From: Desulfotignum sp032250905
GTDB lineage: Bacteria; Desulfobacterota; Desulfobacteria; Desulfobacterales; Desulfobacteraceae
NCBI GenBank assembly: GCA_032250905.1
Contig: JAVVEQ010000007.1
Coordinates: 1-64,000, forward strand
Direction: 5' to 3'
DNA length: 64,000 nucleotides
Below, one piece after another: positions 63,840 to 64,000 of the stretch (the first letter of the stretch is position 1; the number at the start of each line of letters is the position of its first letter). The notes beneath the pieces are model-generated. The model did not search any database. It saw nothing but the letters and a program-made list of their open reading frames with translations, and was not told where the DNA came from. A program made the translations under genes and the position numbers.

Positions 63840-64000
63840 GGGGTCGTTCCTTTCAGGCCCTGTCTTGCCGCCTGGATCAGAAAACGGATCCCGATGAACA
63901 TGGAAAATACCGGGATGGGCAGATAGGCGATATACATGGGAATCTGCATGGTGGGGGAGGTGGTCTCATACCCGTGCATGCGCAGCACGATTTTCCAGGA
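63836..64000 (-). CDS. dctQ: TRAP transporter small permease, C-terminal part (cut by window)
   Basis: The visible 54 C-terminal residues (SWKIVLRMHGYETTSPTMQI, then YIAYLPIPVFSMFIGIRFLI, ending QGLKGTTP) match the last helix of DctQ-type small subunits. The stop overlaps the dctM ATG. The upstream part, and probably the solute-binding protein, lie outside the window. Confidence 0.8.
   Translation of the reverse strand, partial: SWKIVLRMHGYETTSPTMQIPMYIAYLPIPVFSMFIGIRFLIQAARQGLKGTTP

Overview
The window looks like a chromosomal segment of a sulfate-reducing member of the Desulfobacterales (Desulfobacter/Desulfotignum-like). This is inferred from the mix of HdrA/MvhD/MetF/MetV clusters of a reversible Wood-Ljungdahl pathway, a UGA-decoding selenoprotein set, lactate-type oxidation genes and moderately GC-rich DNA. 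No 16S rRNA or tRNA gene was recognised, so the taxonomy is inference.

Layout. 0-3.8 kb: S-adenosylmethionine cycle (adenosine-kinase-like PfkB protein, cut by the window edge; metK; ahcY). 3.8-8.3 kb (minus strand): acyl-CoA dehydrogenase, phasin, UbiB-type kinase and a small hypothetical. 8.4-10.8 kb: MBL-fold hydrolase and AmpG-like transporter. 10.9-17.4 kb: first redox operon hdrA1(Sec)-mvhD1(Sec)-metV1-metF1. 17.5-18.7 kb: yebG, an AT-rich gap and a hidden SelW-like selenoprotein. 18.7-24.8 kb: DUF2231 protein, DOMON protein, SCO protein and a heme-copper oxidase operon (I, III, IV, II, heme O synthase). 24.8-26.1 kb: a phosphagen (arginine-kinase-type) kinase with a small Cys-rich partner. 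26.2-31.5 kb: TetR regulator, DJ-1, gpsA, yqeC, mocA and gamma-carbonic anhydrase. 31.7-34.5 kb: PAS histidine kinase, an inverted-repeat element and an HTH-receiver regulator. 34.5-43.3 kb: second redox operon metF-like, hdrCB(Sec), hdrA2, mvhD2(Sec), metV2, metF2. 43.5-49.2 kb: glnS, MttB-family methyltransferase and a 795-aa protein of unknown function. 49.2-54.7 kb: cysS, ispF, csaA, DEAD-box helicase and a Sec-containing peroxiredoxin-like protein. 54.7-57.9 kb: a decayed zone (broken BON-domain gene, an unidentified remnant, an HDAC-like remnant) around one intact MFS transporter. 58-64 kb (minus strand): TRAP transporter, FAD-linked oxidase, Fe-S subunit, lactate-racemase-like LarA and an XRE-cupin regulator.

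How it fits together. The main theme is two paralogous clusters for methylene-tetrahydrofolate reduction/oxidation (MetF plus MetV) wired to HdrA and MvhD. Both HdrA proteins are very long (1481 and 1491 aa) because a GltD/NfnB-type NAD(P)H-oxidoreductase module is inserted into the first HdrA unit and a second HdrA unit and ferredoxin domain follow. Only the second cluster encodes the HdrC/HdrB-type partner. Together they predict an NAD(P)H-linked, possibly electron-bifurcating MetFV-Hdr-MvhD complex.

The second theme is selenium. Six genes are interrupted by an in-frame UGA exactly at a conserved redox or cluster cysteine: hdrA1, mvhD1, a SelW-like gene, hdrCB, mvhD2 and a peroxiredoxin-like gene. 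Each has a small hairpin starting roughly 11-16 nt downstream, as expected for bacterial SECIS elements. Ordinary gene callers would split or miss all six. An A2-type oxygen reductase and an animal-like phosphagen kinase are the other unusual contents.
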